Assembly (NCBI GenBank): GCA_002633005.1
Contig: NMRA01000236.1
Coordinates: 91,907 to 155,906, forward strand
Direction: 5' to 3'
DNA: 64,000 nucleotides
Source of the DNA: Phoronis australis
Lineage: Eukaryota; Phoronida; Phoronidae
The notes below the pieces were generated by a model, which made no database searches, was not told the DNA's origin, and worked only from the letters and a program-made list of their open reading frames with translations. The translations under genes and the position numbers were made by a program. Shown one piece after another: positions 1-10,745 of the stretch (positions within the stretch are counted from its first letter, which is position 1; each line of letters begins with the position of its first letter).

Positions 1-1283
1 CCTACTTCTTTTTGTTATGCTTATTACACGTTTTATATTTTGTGCAATCGGTTCTTAACAAATTTGTTGTATTTAAAATAGTCTTCAAATGCCCAAAAGA
101 CCAAATCTGTTTTTCGTGTTGGCAATAATGACGGGATTGCTTTGGAAATCGTCTTAAGTTAAGGTTTGACAAAGAGAGAATTAATGAGTTTGTGAGTGAT
201 TCACTAAGGCTTCGATTAAAATTCACATCTTACCAGCAGCTTCTGTTTTTTCATCGTCACTCAGGTTCCATTTTCTTTAAAAATGAAGTAAATTTTCTCC
301 ATTGCACAGTGGAGCAGACGATGGAAGTTCTTACAGAAGCTACACTGTCTCTAGCTAGAGATGGTAGTCACTGTCTAACATAAGCGCTGAGTAAATATAA
401 AGTAAGTTCAACAATTGTGAAACAAAGACTTGTTTCTGTGTGTATTTAGAACACACCTTGTCTCTGGCTATACATTACTTACATCACTATAAGGATTTTA
501 AGATGGTGATTGAATTGCTGTGAACAGGTTTTTTATTATTGCCACAGTAGGGTTTGCTTTAGTGATCCGCAGATTGCCAATTTGACCTCAGATTTTGTTT
601 GGCAACCTGGTGAAAAGTCACCTTGCACACATCCTAGCTTGCACTCAGAATACTACAAGGAGTAAACACGAGTCAGAAACATTCAGCAAAAATAGGAAGG
701 GCCTGTTATGAGTAATGTGTACCATTCATCTGCCACTGCCTTAGGAGGTGAACCTGCGGGATTTTGTAACGCTATAGGTAATTTGGTTATTACAGAACAC
801 GCTAGGCACTTCTTATTTTCTGTTTGACAAAAAGTTTTTAAAATGCCAACTGGGTTTGATGGTTCTTCATTTCTAGTTTCTTGTTTATTTCACTTCAGGC
901 TGTTGCTAACTATGTGAAGCATCAGATGGAATCTCATTTCTAAAGTCAGGACTTTCACCCCCCCCCCNGCTTTCCCCCCCCCCCCCCCCCCCCCCATAGT
1001 ACTTCCTTCTTTTGGCCACTTCGGTTCTCATTGAGCAACCTGGGAATTTTGCCAGGTTACCTTTGCTGAGTTGACATTATTCTAAGCGTTGAGCCCTAAG
1101 TGAAAACCTTGACAACAATTGCTATATAAGTTATACTAACATCATTTCTAGTGTTGTTATCAGAAGTGAACTGAATTTAAGAACGTCTTGGAAGAGAGAA
1201 CCCACTAATGACCTCTTTTCAGGACTTTCCTTTCAATTTTTTTTTTTTTTTAAGGATTTTAACTGTATTTTATTTATTTTCAG
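1..1283. other. 5' flank or first intron of the USF gene
   Basis: No coding exon could be supported here. The first recognised USF exon needs a preceding exon ending on two bases of a codon, and no ATG-containing stretch with a good donor in that phase stands out. The start codon may lie here in a very short exon, or left of the window. The stretch contains a poly-C tract with one N near 957-995 and otherwise ordinary AT-rich sequence. Confidence 0.5.
957..995. repeat. poly-C tract with an ambiguous base
   Basis: Two long C runs are separated by a short spacer containing one N. The run length and the N suggest that the exact sequence and length are unreliable here. Confidence 0.85.
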
Positions 1284-4200
1284 CAATCAAGACAAATCTA
1301 ATGAAGACTTAACTAGCCAGTCAGAAGGTTCTTTACAAATAAGCCAAGGTAATTCTTACTGTTAATAAGGCTGTCAGAAGCAATGATCATGTTTCAGCAT
1401 TGAAGATAGATTTTACATCATTCTGCTTTCTAAATGCTTGAGGTTGAGAAAGTAATAGCATACTTGTATCTAGTATCATATGTTTTTTTTTATTCCTTTC
1501 CAGCACGTGACAATATAAATTTGATCTTTGCAGCCAAAACGTTTCTAAGTCACATGGATTCATCTGGTTGCATTAAAAAGTCATCTTCTGTAGAATTGGC
1601 CATCTTTGTCTATGCCGTGTTTCAATTGGCCATCTTTGTCTGCGCCGTGTTTCAATTACTTATTGATCTATTTTAGATGGGGATGATGGTCCCATTTTGG
1701 ATTCAGCAGTTCAGTACCAGTTCAGAGCAGATCCATCTGGCCAAGGTAAACTATATGGTACATTACCAGTCTTTACGGTTCTCGTTTTTGTGTTAAAGTT
1801 GTTTGTAGTAATGATGTCTGTTAAAACCGCTTTTTACCCAGGTAGTTGAGAAAACTACGTAAGTCATTTTGACCTCTTACGAACCTTGTAAAACCAATCT
1901 TGACTTGTTCTTTACTTCAGTTAGAAGTGATTCTGGGCTTGATGCTAAATGATTTGCTAAGTAAAGCCAAATTTCTTAGCCTGGTGTCATTCATTACTAA
2001 ACTGCCAGTTCTTTGCGATCCGAAAAGTCACTCCTGAACTTGTTCTCTGGTGAATAAGAACTAATTGAAATGTGTAAAACATAACTCCACCCATTTTTTG
2101 GGGGGAAGCAACCAGTCTTGCAGTTTTTCTTCGAGACGGTGATGACGACTTACTTCTATACCGTTACAGGAAACATGGATGGAGATACACACAATTTAAG
2201 TATAACATTCAGGCAGCTGTGTTTGGTTAAATTAAAAAAACTAATTCATCAAATTACCATTTCTCTGCAGTAAATTACGAAGTAACTATGTCTTTCATGT
2301 TCACTATCTACGTCGCAGTCAGTGAGATTTTTGTCATTCCTTTGGTTAAAACAACTATGGCCAGCTAATGTGAGGTTCTGCTTGTGTTACAAACTAGCAA
2401 AAATAACATAGAGGCAGTTTATTGGTTCGGTTACTTGGGTTATCTCAAAGGATTAACCACTCATCTGACATGTTGTACTTTTGATTTACAAATAGTCAAG
2501 AAATTGCACTGTAAAAACTTTGGAAGATTGCATGGTCTTTCTATGAGTAGCTCTGTTGTAGCCCAGTTCCACACTCGTAAGGCTAACACTGATTGAGCTC
2601 TTCTTACATTGTAGGCCAGGTAACGTATAGAGTGGTACAGGTTAACGAAGCTGGTGAGGGTGAATCAGTCATGACTACGACGGCACTTCCACCTGGAACC
2701 CAGGTGGCGCAGGTGAGAAAGCCATTATGTGTAATAGTTGTGACTTTCCCCCCACAGACTGGGCTTTTTACAAAAAAAAATGTGTAGACCAAGGCTTTTA
2801 CATCCAAGTTTAAAAAACACTCATCTGTAGTGAGCTGATACTAAAAAAACTGCAGACCAAGACTTTTACATCTATAAATTTCCAAAAACAGCCAAGTAGC
2901 TTACCAAACAAATATTAGAGATATTGGTTAAAACAATGAGTACACTATGTTTTTGGTGATCTCGAGTCAAATTGATGTTATAAAGTTTGACATATCATCT
3001 TAATTAGCTTTGATATTCTGTAAAATGAGTCGTCAGAGCTGCAATCACAAAACAAGGAAAATGCACATAATTATGATGTGTGGTTTATATTTTGGCAATA
3101 GATGTCACTTCTGTTCCATGTTAAAAGCTTAAAATGCACATTGAAAAGCATGAAACTGGCGCAAACTCAAAAGCTTAAATGGGCACATTCTTGTGGCACA
3201 ATACAGTATTAAAATGATATTTATTTCGCTTTTGATGTTTTTAAAAATGATGAAAATCATGGAATTACAGCTCTGAAACACCAGTTTGGAGTTACATTAT
3301 GAACCCTGTATATGGTAATGAACTATGGAGCCAAGATCAGCGGGAGCATGGTTGGCAGTGGAAGAAACTTTGACTTTGCTTGAAAGGTATTGAATATTCA
3401 ATGCTTTCAACCAAGTTTGAACATGGCAACATTGTATATACTGTGTAGATACGTTGTATATTTCTTCCTACTTTGAAAAAGAGCCAACACCTGAGCTCCC
3501 TCCTCCCTTCAGCTATGTGCCTGGACTTCCTAGTAATCGTTTCAATGTGTGTGTCCAAACTTGAAATGTTCCTATGGACAGTGGGTGTCCAAATGATACA
3601 TTGGGCGTCCTTGCCAGGGCAGGCCAGATTAGTGCTAGGGACGCCCAGGACCTGTGCTGTGTAAAGGCCTGTTTCTCAGGTTAAGCACATACGCCATTTG
3701 TATTTGCAGGCTGTTATTCAAAGTCCCTTCAGTAATGGTAGTGGCAGTCCAACCCCTGAAGGGCTGACAGAGACGAGATTTGCCTATGTTCCAGCTGTGT
3801 CAGCTGGGGGTGATGGTGTTCAAGTGACAACTGCTGAGGCTGTTGGAACGTTAGGACAGGTGGCAACACAAGGAGGTGGGTTAGGTGCAGTGGGAGCTGA
3901 TATCTAATTTGACTCGATTGACATCTGTGGATGTCCATAAGATTCTAGTTTGTGTTAGATTATTGCAAATCTTGAGCATTGTAGTGGGAGCTGATATCTA
4001 ATTTGACTATATTGACGTCTGTGGATGTCCATAAGATTCTAGTTTGTGTTAGATTATTGCAAATCTTGAGCGTTGTTGCAAATTGAAAGTCTTTATAAGA
4101 TATTGCCATGCATCATAAGTGAAGCATGTCCTCTACTAGCTTTACTTGTGTCTTGTGTACCTGCGGAATGCTCCCCATTACTTACTCTTGGTTTCCTGAT

Positions 4201-6949
4201 ATGACAAAATGTTCATAAAATCAGTTGTTAGGTGTCAAATTGTAGTGTGCATGATGGGCAGAATTGATGGAGACAAAAAGGGATTCCTTTTGTTCAAAGT
4301 CATTTGAAGACAGTTTTGTGTGAAGCACCTCTCAATTTTGATTATGTGATGGTCAAAAAATATAGAAAACGATGGGAAATTGCATGGCATTAAGTTGCAG
4401 TTAAAAGTGCTGAATGTCTGTCCACCACCTGCTCTATTGCCATCTAGCTACAATATCTTGACACTATATTGGAAAATGGCTATTAAGTCCAGACCACAGA
4501 AATCAGTCGTCTAGTGTCATGATGGACTGGTTCTGTGCTTAAAAGAATTATTTTAGTCTGTGGTTATCAGCTAATCGTTTTCGCACTTTGAAATGCAGGT
4601 TTGCCTTTTGGAAAGTTGACTCAGAAAGACTGTAATTAGGTCAGAAAGTTGATTGTTTATAAGCTTTTAACCACAACAAAGTAGTTAAATTTTCTCACAT
4701 TCTGTGCCTGCCATGTGAACAGGACAATTCTATGTGATGATGTCGCCACAAGATGTCTTGCAAGGCCCTAGGACGATTGCACCAAGAACTCAATTTTCAA
4801 AACCAGAGGCCATCCGAGCAACGTCCCGGGATGACCGAAGACGACATACGCACAATGAAGGTGATTATAGTATTCTGTTCCTATTTTAGCACCATTCTAA
4901 TGTTAAGATGCTTGTTGATCACACTGTGGCTCAAATAAGACAAGCCAATGCACTGGAGACTTGGCTTTATCATCTATGGTGCTGATGTGACCAATTATTG
5001 TTACCCACTGTTGATTCGTGTTATTTCCAAAGTCAGAAATTGTTCACTGACTCATAGGAAGCTACAGAGGTGCCCTCTATGTTCCATTTACTTGGATGCC
5101 TTACATACGCGCAATTCCTTGCAATTGGGGGAAAGGGCTGCATTGACGTGCGGTGTGACATGGGTAATTTTTTTTCAAGATTGACTGAACATTAAACTAA
5201 ATTTAAGATGGTCTTGCAAATTTAAGATGGTCTTGCATATTTAAAAAGGTCTTGCAAATTTAATATGTCTTCGCAAATTCAAGATTGCCTCGCAAATTTA
5301 AGATGTTCTTGCAAATTTAAGATGTTCTTGCAAATTTAAGATGCCCTTGCAAATTTAAGATGGTCTTGCAAATTTAAGATGTCCTTGCAAATTTAAGATG
5401 GTCTTTCAAATTCTGTAACACAGTATGCCTGGATTGATTCTGTCATTTAGAAAATTGCCATTTTCATTTTAAGTTAAATTGACCTTCGGATAGCAAAAGT
5501 TGATGCATCCGCATCCCATACCATAAATTTGTGGGATACTAGTTCTCTTATCCAGGCACCAGAATGTGTCATTCAGCCAGTCGTTTTCTCTACAACTGAC
5601 AGTTGATTTTTTAATATGATACCTGAGTGTTTTCTTGTATTTTGGATAAACTCAAAACTTTTGGTTGCTTGAAGTGCTGCTAAAATGAAGTGATCTCTAC
5701 AGATCGTTAGTCTAAGTCTGCTGGAGGTGGTGTTCAGTACCACTGCTATCCCATGTCTCACTATCTGTAAAATGGTAAATATTGAAAAACAGTTTTGACA
5801 TGGAGTAAAATCAAGGTTTGTCCTGTTACGTTGACTAGCAGAATTTGTTGAAAATCTCGTCATTGTCGGGTGTTCAAAATATTTGTTTACCTGCTTCTAG
5901 TGGAGAGGAGGAGGCGAGATAAGATCAACAACTGGATTGTCAACTTGTCCAAGCTCATTCCTGACTGTTCACAAGACCATAGTAAACAAGGACAGGTGGT
6001 AAGTAACCTCTTTGTTAACCTTCCTCAGTCACACTTCTCTGAAAGCATGGCCCACAGTATGAGTAACCCCAGAAACTGGGGACATTCGGCTTTAGTACAA
6101 GGGTTCTGCATTTTGCGAACCAGTTTTTCATTGAGTAACAGGTATAAAACTAGTTCTCAGAATGTGGGACCCCTGTATTAAGTGACTATTCCCCAGCTTA
6201 GTTTTCGAAATTGTTTTTACAACATCTCAGTTGCAGAAAGTTGTATTGAAAATTATGACTGGTTCTTATAAAAAAAACTCAAAAAAAATTGTGAAATGCA
6301 TGAAAAACTTTTTAAAGATTTATTCTTGGGTATTTATAGGAAGCAATATTTGGACTTGTTTTGATTACATTCTTTTGCTATAAGCATACCTTCATTTTGT
6401 TAAAGAAACATGCTCACTTAAACCAATTAATGCTTGTTTGATAGAGTCTAAACTTAAATTCCATACGTTTTGTGATTAACTTTTAGGGAGTTTCATTCTA
6501 TGATTTTGTAGATATATGGCTACAGTAAAAATGATTCAGTTGGGACACAATGAGTTATACAATTGAAATTTCATTTTGCCAAATTTCTTAAGAAAACTTA
6601 ACTTTTCGTGAAAGTGTACATATCTATTTTGCGTGATCTGCATGGCATTGCTGATTTCAACATAGAACTTGTAAATGGTGTTGCAGTTGGATGCTTTAGT
6701 TGACGTCATTCTCGTCTTAAATTATTTCAGAGTAAAGGTGGCATTTTAGCAAAAGCATGCGACTACATCACTGACCTGCGAACAGCCAACGCGCGTATGG
6801 CCGAGAGTTTAAAAGAAATGGAACGGATATCAGTTGACCTTGAGTTGGCACGGCAACAGTGTGATGAACTAAAACAGGAGAATGAATTGTTGAAAGCACA
6901 GATGCAGCAACATGGAATTCCAACAGATTTTGCCTCAAGCAATCCGTAG
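1284..6949 (+). CDS. USF: Upstream stimulatory factor (USF) bHLH-leucine-zipper transcription factor, 5'-incomplete
   Basis: Seven coding exons join in phase: 1284-1348, 1677-1745, 2615-2712, 3710-3875, 4723-4860, 5901-5995 and 6731-6949 (TAG 6947-6949), giving 282 residues. Human USF1 has 310, so only a short N-terminus is missing. What is seen: an N-terminal AVQYQF...QVTYRVVQV segment typical of USF, the USF-specific region GQFYVMMSPQDVL in exon 4723-4860, a basic region and helix 1 (HTHNEVERRRRDKINNWIV) split between two exons, then SKGGIL, helix 2 and a zipper with heptad leucines. The family dimerises and binds CACGTG E-boxes in the nucleus; the DNA-contacting His, Glu and Arg of the basic region are present. 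An animal with a single USF cannot be called USF1 or USF2, so the symbol is generic. The start codon is not located. Confidence 0.93.
3890..4077. repeat. 94-bp direct duplication in USF intron
   Basis: Two almost identical 94-bp copies (3890-3983 and 3984-4077), each starting GTGGGAGCTGATATCTAA, lie 14 bases after the exon ending at 3875. Few differences separate them, so the duplication looks recent. Confidence 0.85.
4723..4860 (+). CDS. USF: USF exon: USF-specific region and start of the basic region
   Basis: The exon reads from the second base of a Gly codon through GQFYVMMSPQDVL, IAPRT and RRRHTHNE, and ends on one base of a codon before GTGATT. The short segment before the basic region is the USF-specific region, conserved across animal USFs and used in transactivation. 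The next exon supplies the rest of the basic motif, so the intron splits VERRRR from HNE, as expected from protein alignment. Confidence 0.92.
5199..5411. repeat. 20-bp minisatellite, about 10 copies, in USF intron
   Basis: Consensus AAGATGGTCTTGCAAATTTA is repeated about ten times with scattered substitutions in the intron before the basic-region exon. No coding or splice role is visible. Confidence 0.88.
5901..5998 (+). CDS. USF: USF exon: basic region and helix 1, with two possible donors
   Basis: The exon encodes VERRRRDKINNWIVNLSK, LIPDC and the loop up to GQ. It can end at 5995 (donor GTGGTA) or at 5998 (donor GTAAGT, the better match to consensus). The two products differ by one Val between GQ and SKGG, inside the HLH loop. 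Vertebrate USF proteins have GQSKGG, matching the shorter form. Confidence 0.88.
6091..6193. mobile_element. MITE-like inverted-repeat element, copy 1
   Basis: Ends are imperfect inverted repeats around GCGAACCAGTTT and its complement AAACTAGTTCTC, with a GGGACCCCTGTA end motif. The same arrangement is found at 30513-30622 and 45716-45831. No coding capacity, so a non-autonomous element; this is the most diverged of the three copies. Confidence 0.6.
6731..6949 (+). CDS. USF: USF last exon: helix 2 and leucine zipper
   Basis: Begins SKGGILAKACDYI (end of loop and helix 2) and continues as a heptad coiled coil with ESLKEMERI, DELKQENELL and KAQM, ending DFASSNP and TAG. This is the usual USF C-terminus: the zipper runs almost to the end and only a short tail follows. 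Confidence 0.95.
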   Translation, partial: SKGGILAKACDYITDLRTANARMAESLKEMERISVDLELARQQCDELKQENELLKAQMQQHGIPTDFASSNP

Positions 6950-7896
6950 CATTGATGTTGTAGAGGGACAATGGGGGGAACTGTGAATATCAAAGATACA
7001 TATAAACACTTTTCTAGTTGCCTGTTTGTAAATAGTTATTGTGCACCGCTTTTATCTCATCAGGGGATGTTCTATTTGTGTGGTGTCATTAAACACTCAT
7101 AGCGTCTAGGTGGTCTGATTTCATTTTTTAACAGTCTTTTGGTTTTAGGAGTCCGAATGTTTTGCAGATATGTGGGAGTAAATTATTGATTGTATTGATT
7201 TGTTAAGTCTGGATACTAGAAACTGAAAGTATTCTCCTTAAAGGTTTATGACTAGTCTGCTCAGTGTTGAGACCTTAAAAATCGTATCTTTTCTGACGTG
7301 TCTTATTGGAACATTACACATGCTTTAGTTATAGTTATACCATGTTGTCATGTTCAAGATTTGTTGTAAGTATTTTAAATGTATGTCTTTGGTTACATAA
7401 AGGTGTTATTTCTTTCAGTATGTTGCCATGGAATTAGCAAATAATTACCTGGCTGTGCATTCAAGCAAGTTTTATAAGTTATTCATTCTTTCCAATATGC
7501 ACATTTTGACAAATCAGTATGAAAAAATGAGCTACAAAAAATGCAAGAAAATTCTTGACTGCAGAACACAATTGCACTTAATGTTTGTTATTTTTAAAGC
7601 ACTTTTGTGTCACTTAAACCCGCTGTGAGTTTGTGTTTAATACTAGGATTGTAGTAGTTTAATTAATGGAACTTTCAGTAAACTGGGTTGATAAAAACGG
7701 TGTAATATTTATTAGTATCTTTCACAGGATTTGTTAGCAGTGAAACTTGTGAAAATGGAATTTTCGTTTGCGTGTTTTTGACGTTGAAATTTCTAGTTCT
7801 TTTTTCCTGGTCAGGTAGTGTACATACAGTAGAAGACAATTTGTAATGCAATTAAGTACTGTCTCCCAGTCATGACGTTTAATAATGCGAACAGCA

Positions 7897-8046
7897 AAAA
7901 TGACTGGTAATAAATGTTATGGGGGCAAAATGACTGGTAATAAATGTTATGGGGGCAAAATGACTGGTAATAAATGTTATGGGGGCAAAATGACTGGTAA
8001 TAAATGTTATGGGGGCAAAATGACTGGTAATAAATGTTATGGGGGC
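7897..8046. repeat. Perfect 5 x 30 bp minisatellite
   Basis: Five identical 30-bp units beginning AAAATGACTGGTAATAAATG stand head to tail with no spacer. Because 30 is a multiple of three and no stop falls in several frames, both strands show artefactual ORFs through it. Identical units point to very recent expansion or active homogenisation. Confidence 0.97.
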
Positions 8047-8650
8047 AAAATTCCAAAATGGCAATGAATTCAGCTTTTGCACAGCCTTTTTTGACAGGGA
8101 ATTCTGGGTCATTTTGTCTGAATACTTTTGGCTTGTATTGTATAGTGTTTTGTTTTGATGTAGTTTGTTGGGCTTGTTTGTAAACTGTTTTATTAATTAA
8201 AATGTTTTGTCCTGTATGTTAGCAGGTCAAAAACTGCCAGCTTCAAAGGAAGATAATGAATTGATTTATTCAGCAAAAAATAACTCCTGTGAACTCCATT
8301 CCAATCACAGCAGCAGCGTATCCATAAATAACAAAAGGTGATAGCTTGCCTTATTTCACGACTCCATTGTGTTGAACGGGATGTCCTAAAGTAACGACAG
8401 TTCATGTGAATACATTTTCCAGTGGTTATTGGCCATGTTTTCCAATTAAATTGAAAGTATCATCTGCCATCTCACACTAAATTGCTTGAAAAGCATTTCA
8501 TAGGATCATAGCATCCATTTGGCTTAAACTTAGGGAATAGTTCTTTTCCATTTTCTGAGATATCTATTTTTTCTGAATTGTTCTCCTAGGAAACTGAATT
8601 TTAAGAGCTGTCCAATTGTCAAGAAGCTTTTGAAAAGCCTTGACGTCCAC

Positions 8651-8656
8651 AATAAA
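8651..8656 (+). promoter_or_regulatory. Candidate USF polyadenylation signal
   Basis: AATAAA followed within 20-45 bases by GTTACTC and TGTTTTGTTTT, a GT-rich downstream element. Inferred from position only. Confidence 0.45.
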
Positions 8657-9260
8657 ACGCTTTGTTACTCAGAATGTTTTGTTTTATTGCCTGATCCCAT
8701 GTGCCTTACTCAATGTGATTTCGTGACCTGCAAGAACTGACGCCTGTCGTCATTCCTTGAGACCGAGCATTTCATTAACTGAGCCGCCGTGACAAGCCAG
8801 CTTGTAGAGTCTGGTCTCGTACAATTAGCTAACGAGGTACCAGTTCTTTGAAAGCCTTCAAAGGCCTCCTCTTCTAGATAAACCATTTCAGGTCACCAAA
8901 CCAGGAAAAGTGCCACGTCACAAAACCTGGTGTCTCGAAACCGCAGTCCAAGTCCCTATAGAAAACACTAGACAGTAAAAAACGCACACCCAGGAAACGC
9001 AGACGTTTTGCAGAGCTCTACGATATTTTATGTTTAAGAGGCATTTCAATTCGTAAAAAACTTTGACTTCCGGTGCTCATCATTAACCACCATGAATGTA
9101 CCGTGTACGCAATACCTGAAGATGGCCTGAGAAATAATCTACCCAAACGTAGTGCCAGTGTAATGTGCTAGGGGTTCGGGTGTAAATAGACTAATTGATT
9201 TTGGAAACGACTGAACTGACAATTAGCTACTCAGACAGCTGGTCACTGTGACTTGAAAAT

Positions 9261-9333
9261 ATTTTACCTTGGTCCAAAGTGTTATTTCTCGGCTTGAAAA
9301 GAACTGGAAGCCGAGAAATAACACTGACTAAGG
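9261..9333. repeat. Strong stem-loop (18-bp perfect stem)
   Basis: The arm AGTGTTATTTCTCGGCTT (9278-9295) and its exact complement (9308-9325) enclose a 12-base loop. Outside a 3-base bulge the stem continues with CCTTGGTC against GACTAAGG. It could be a small foldback or an unannotated hairpin RNA. Confidence 0.8.
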
Positions 9334-10364
9334 AACAATTTGAGACTCAAATCCGTATAACCGGCAGCAGGTGGCCTAAATCAAAACTTGGTGACAAAAA
9401 GCAGTGCGGCACCCATTTAATGCCGCTTTGATGTGTCAATTGTGTGTAACTTAATTATGATTAATACACTATGAATTGCAAATTTTTAAAATAAATAAGT
9501 TACATTAATATTATCGGAAACGATCACTCCGACGAACACGGCCCTGATTGAAGTGAGACTTAAGGTTGTGTGCCTACAAGAAACTAGTAAAACAAAACAT
9601 CATTAGGATGGCTCTTCACCTTTCTACATGATTCGATTTCATGAGAAAGCCGGACTTCGAAATGAACTAACACGTGAATCGCCCGAAGACATCAACTGAA
9701 ATGTTGCCCTAGAGCGAAAAGGAAACGTACAGCGACCACTTTTCGGCCATGCATTCATCGGTTACAAGGATGCTGACTCTTTTTTTGGGTGATTTCTACC
9801 AATCCTCGTTGTTGTTCGTTTGATTCCATTCAAGTAAATAGTATGCCCCACAACATTGCCCACTCACCCGGATTTTAGGTATAGCGGTGCAGCATTACAT
9901 TTTGACTCCTAGAAAAAAACTTTACCCCCCCCCCCTAAAAAATAAAGAAAATGTTTGGCTATTTAAAGCTGCATCGACCCCCAGTTTAACGGGTTAAAAA
10001 CGAAGAAAAACGAACCAGACCTTTTATTCTCGCTAAATTTTGTCATTAATCTCATTTAATCTCATAATATTCCTTATTTACAGGAGTCTATTTCCCTTAC
10101 CAAAAATAACATCGAAACTATCAGCGAATTGAATTAAAACGCTTCAGAGTTCTATGATTACGGTTGGTTAAACCTGAAATACTAAGCCGCACGCGTACAC
10201 CCCCATGAAAAGTTACTCATCTCAAGATACTCAATCTTCGTTAAAACACGACTGTAGACGAAGTTTATGAAAACGAAGGGCCACTACCGAACTATTGATC
10301 TCAAAATACAGCGAATATCAAATGACACATTGAGTTATAATTAACACATACCATGACTATAGAA

Positions 10365-10445
10365 CAGTGACGGATTTAGGGGTCCAAGGGGGCCATGCCT
10401 CCCTAAAATTCTCCCAGCTTCCATTTGGCAGTTCGGGGGTACGAA
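10365..10445 (+). mobile_element. Possible hAT-type transposon terminus
   Basis: CAGTGACGGATTTAGGGG resembles the CAGTGGCGGATCTAGG ends common in animal hAT-derived MITEs. The opposite terminus and an 8-bp target duplication were not found, so this may be a fragment. Confidence 0.35.
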
Positions 10446-10656
10446 TGTCTGACGGTCGGTAAAATTCGCCATGCATTCAGTCACCTTAATTCCCGTAGAC
10501 ATGCTTCATTGAGGATACGAGAACCAGAAAGTGTCGCTGAAGTAAGCGCTTTCTAAGTGTAAAATGTAATTTTGACGAAGTGAAAACCTCTTGTTCTGTG
10601 AGCGTGTTTGGCCGTTTAAAATACACGGGATGAAAGTAAAACAAAGATCGACGGGT

Positions 10657-10745
10657 ATTGTTGTAGCCCCTATATAACCAGCCGAGGGGCTGTGTGGTGC
10701 CTAATGAGCGTGGTGTGTAGTCAGCCGAGGGGCTATGTGTTGTCT
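10657..10745. repeat. Dispersed repeat with GTAGCCCCT/AGGGGCTA foldback
   Basis: GTAGCCCCTATATAACCAGC followed by CGAGGGGCT forms a short foldback, and part of it is repeated in tandem after about 60 bases. A reverse-complement relative is at 39165-39215. Confidence 0.55.

Larger units (their letters stand above)
6950..8680 (+). other. Probable USF 3' untranslated region
   Basis: Between the USF stop and an AATAAA at 8651-8656 followed by GT-rich sequence no ORF of interest is seen. An alternative ATTAAA lies at 7088-7093. If the distal signal is used, the 3' UTR is about 1.7 kb and contains the 30-bp minisatellite. Confidence 0.45.

Noticed and set aside
192-383. 63-aa ORF as the missing USF first exon
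   Set aside because: No similarity to USF N-termini, and the candidate donor at 369 leaves the wrong phase for the exon at 1284.
7811-8112. ORFs on both strands over the 30-bp array and a CRISPR-like look
   Set aside because: The units are contiguous and identical with no spacers, and the ORFs exist only because the period is a multiple of three.
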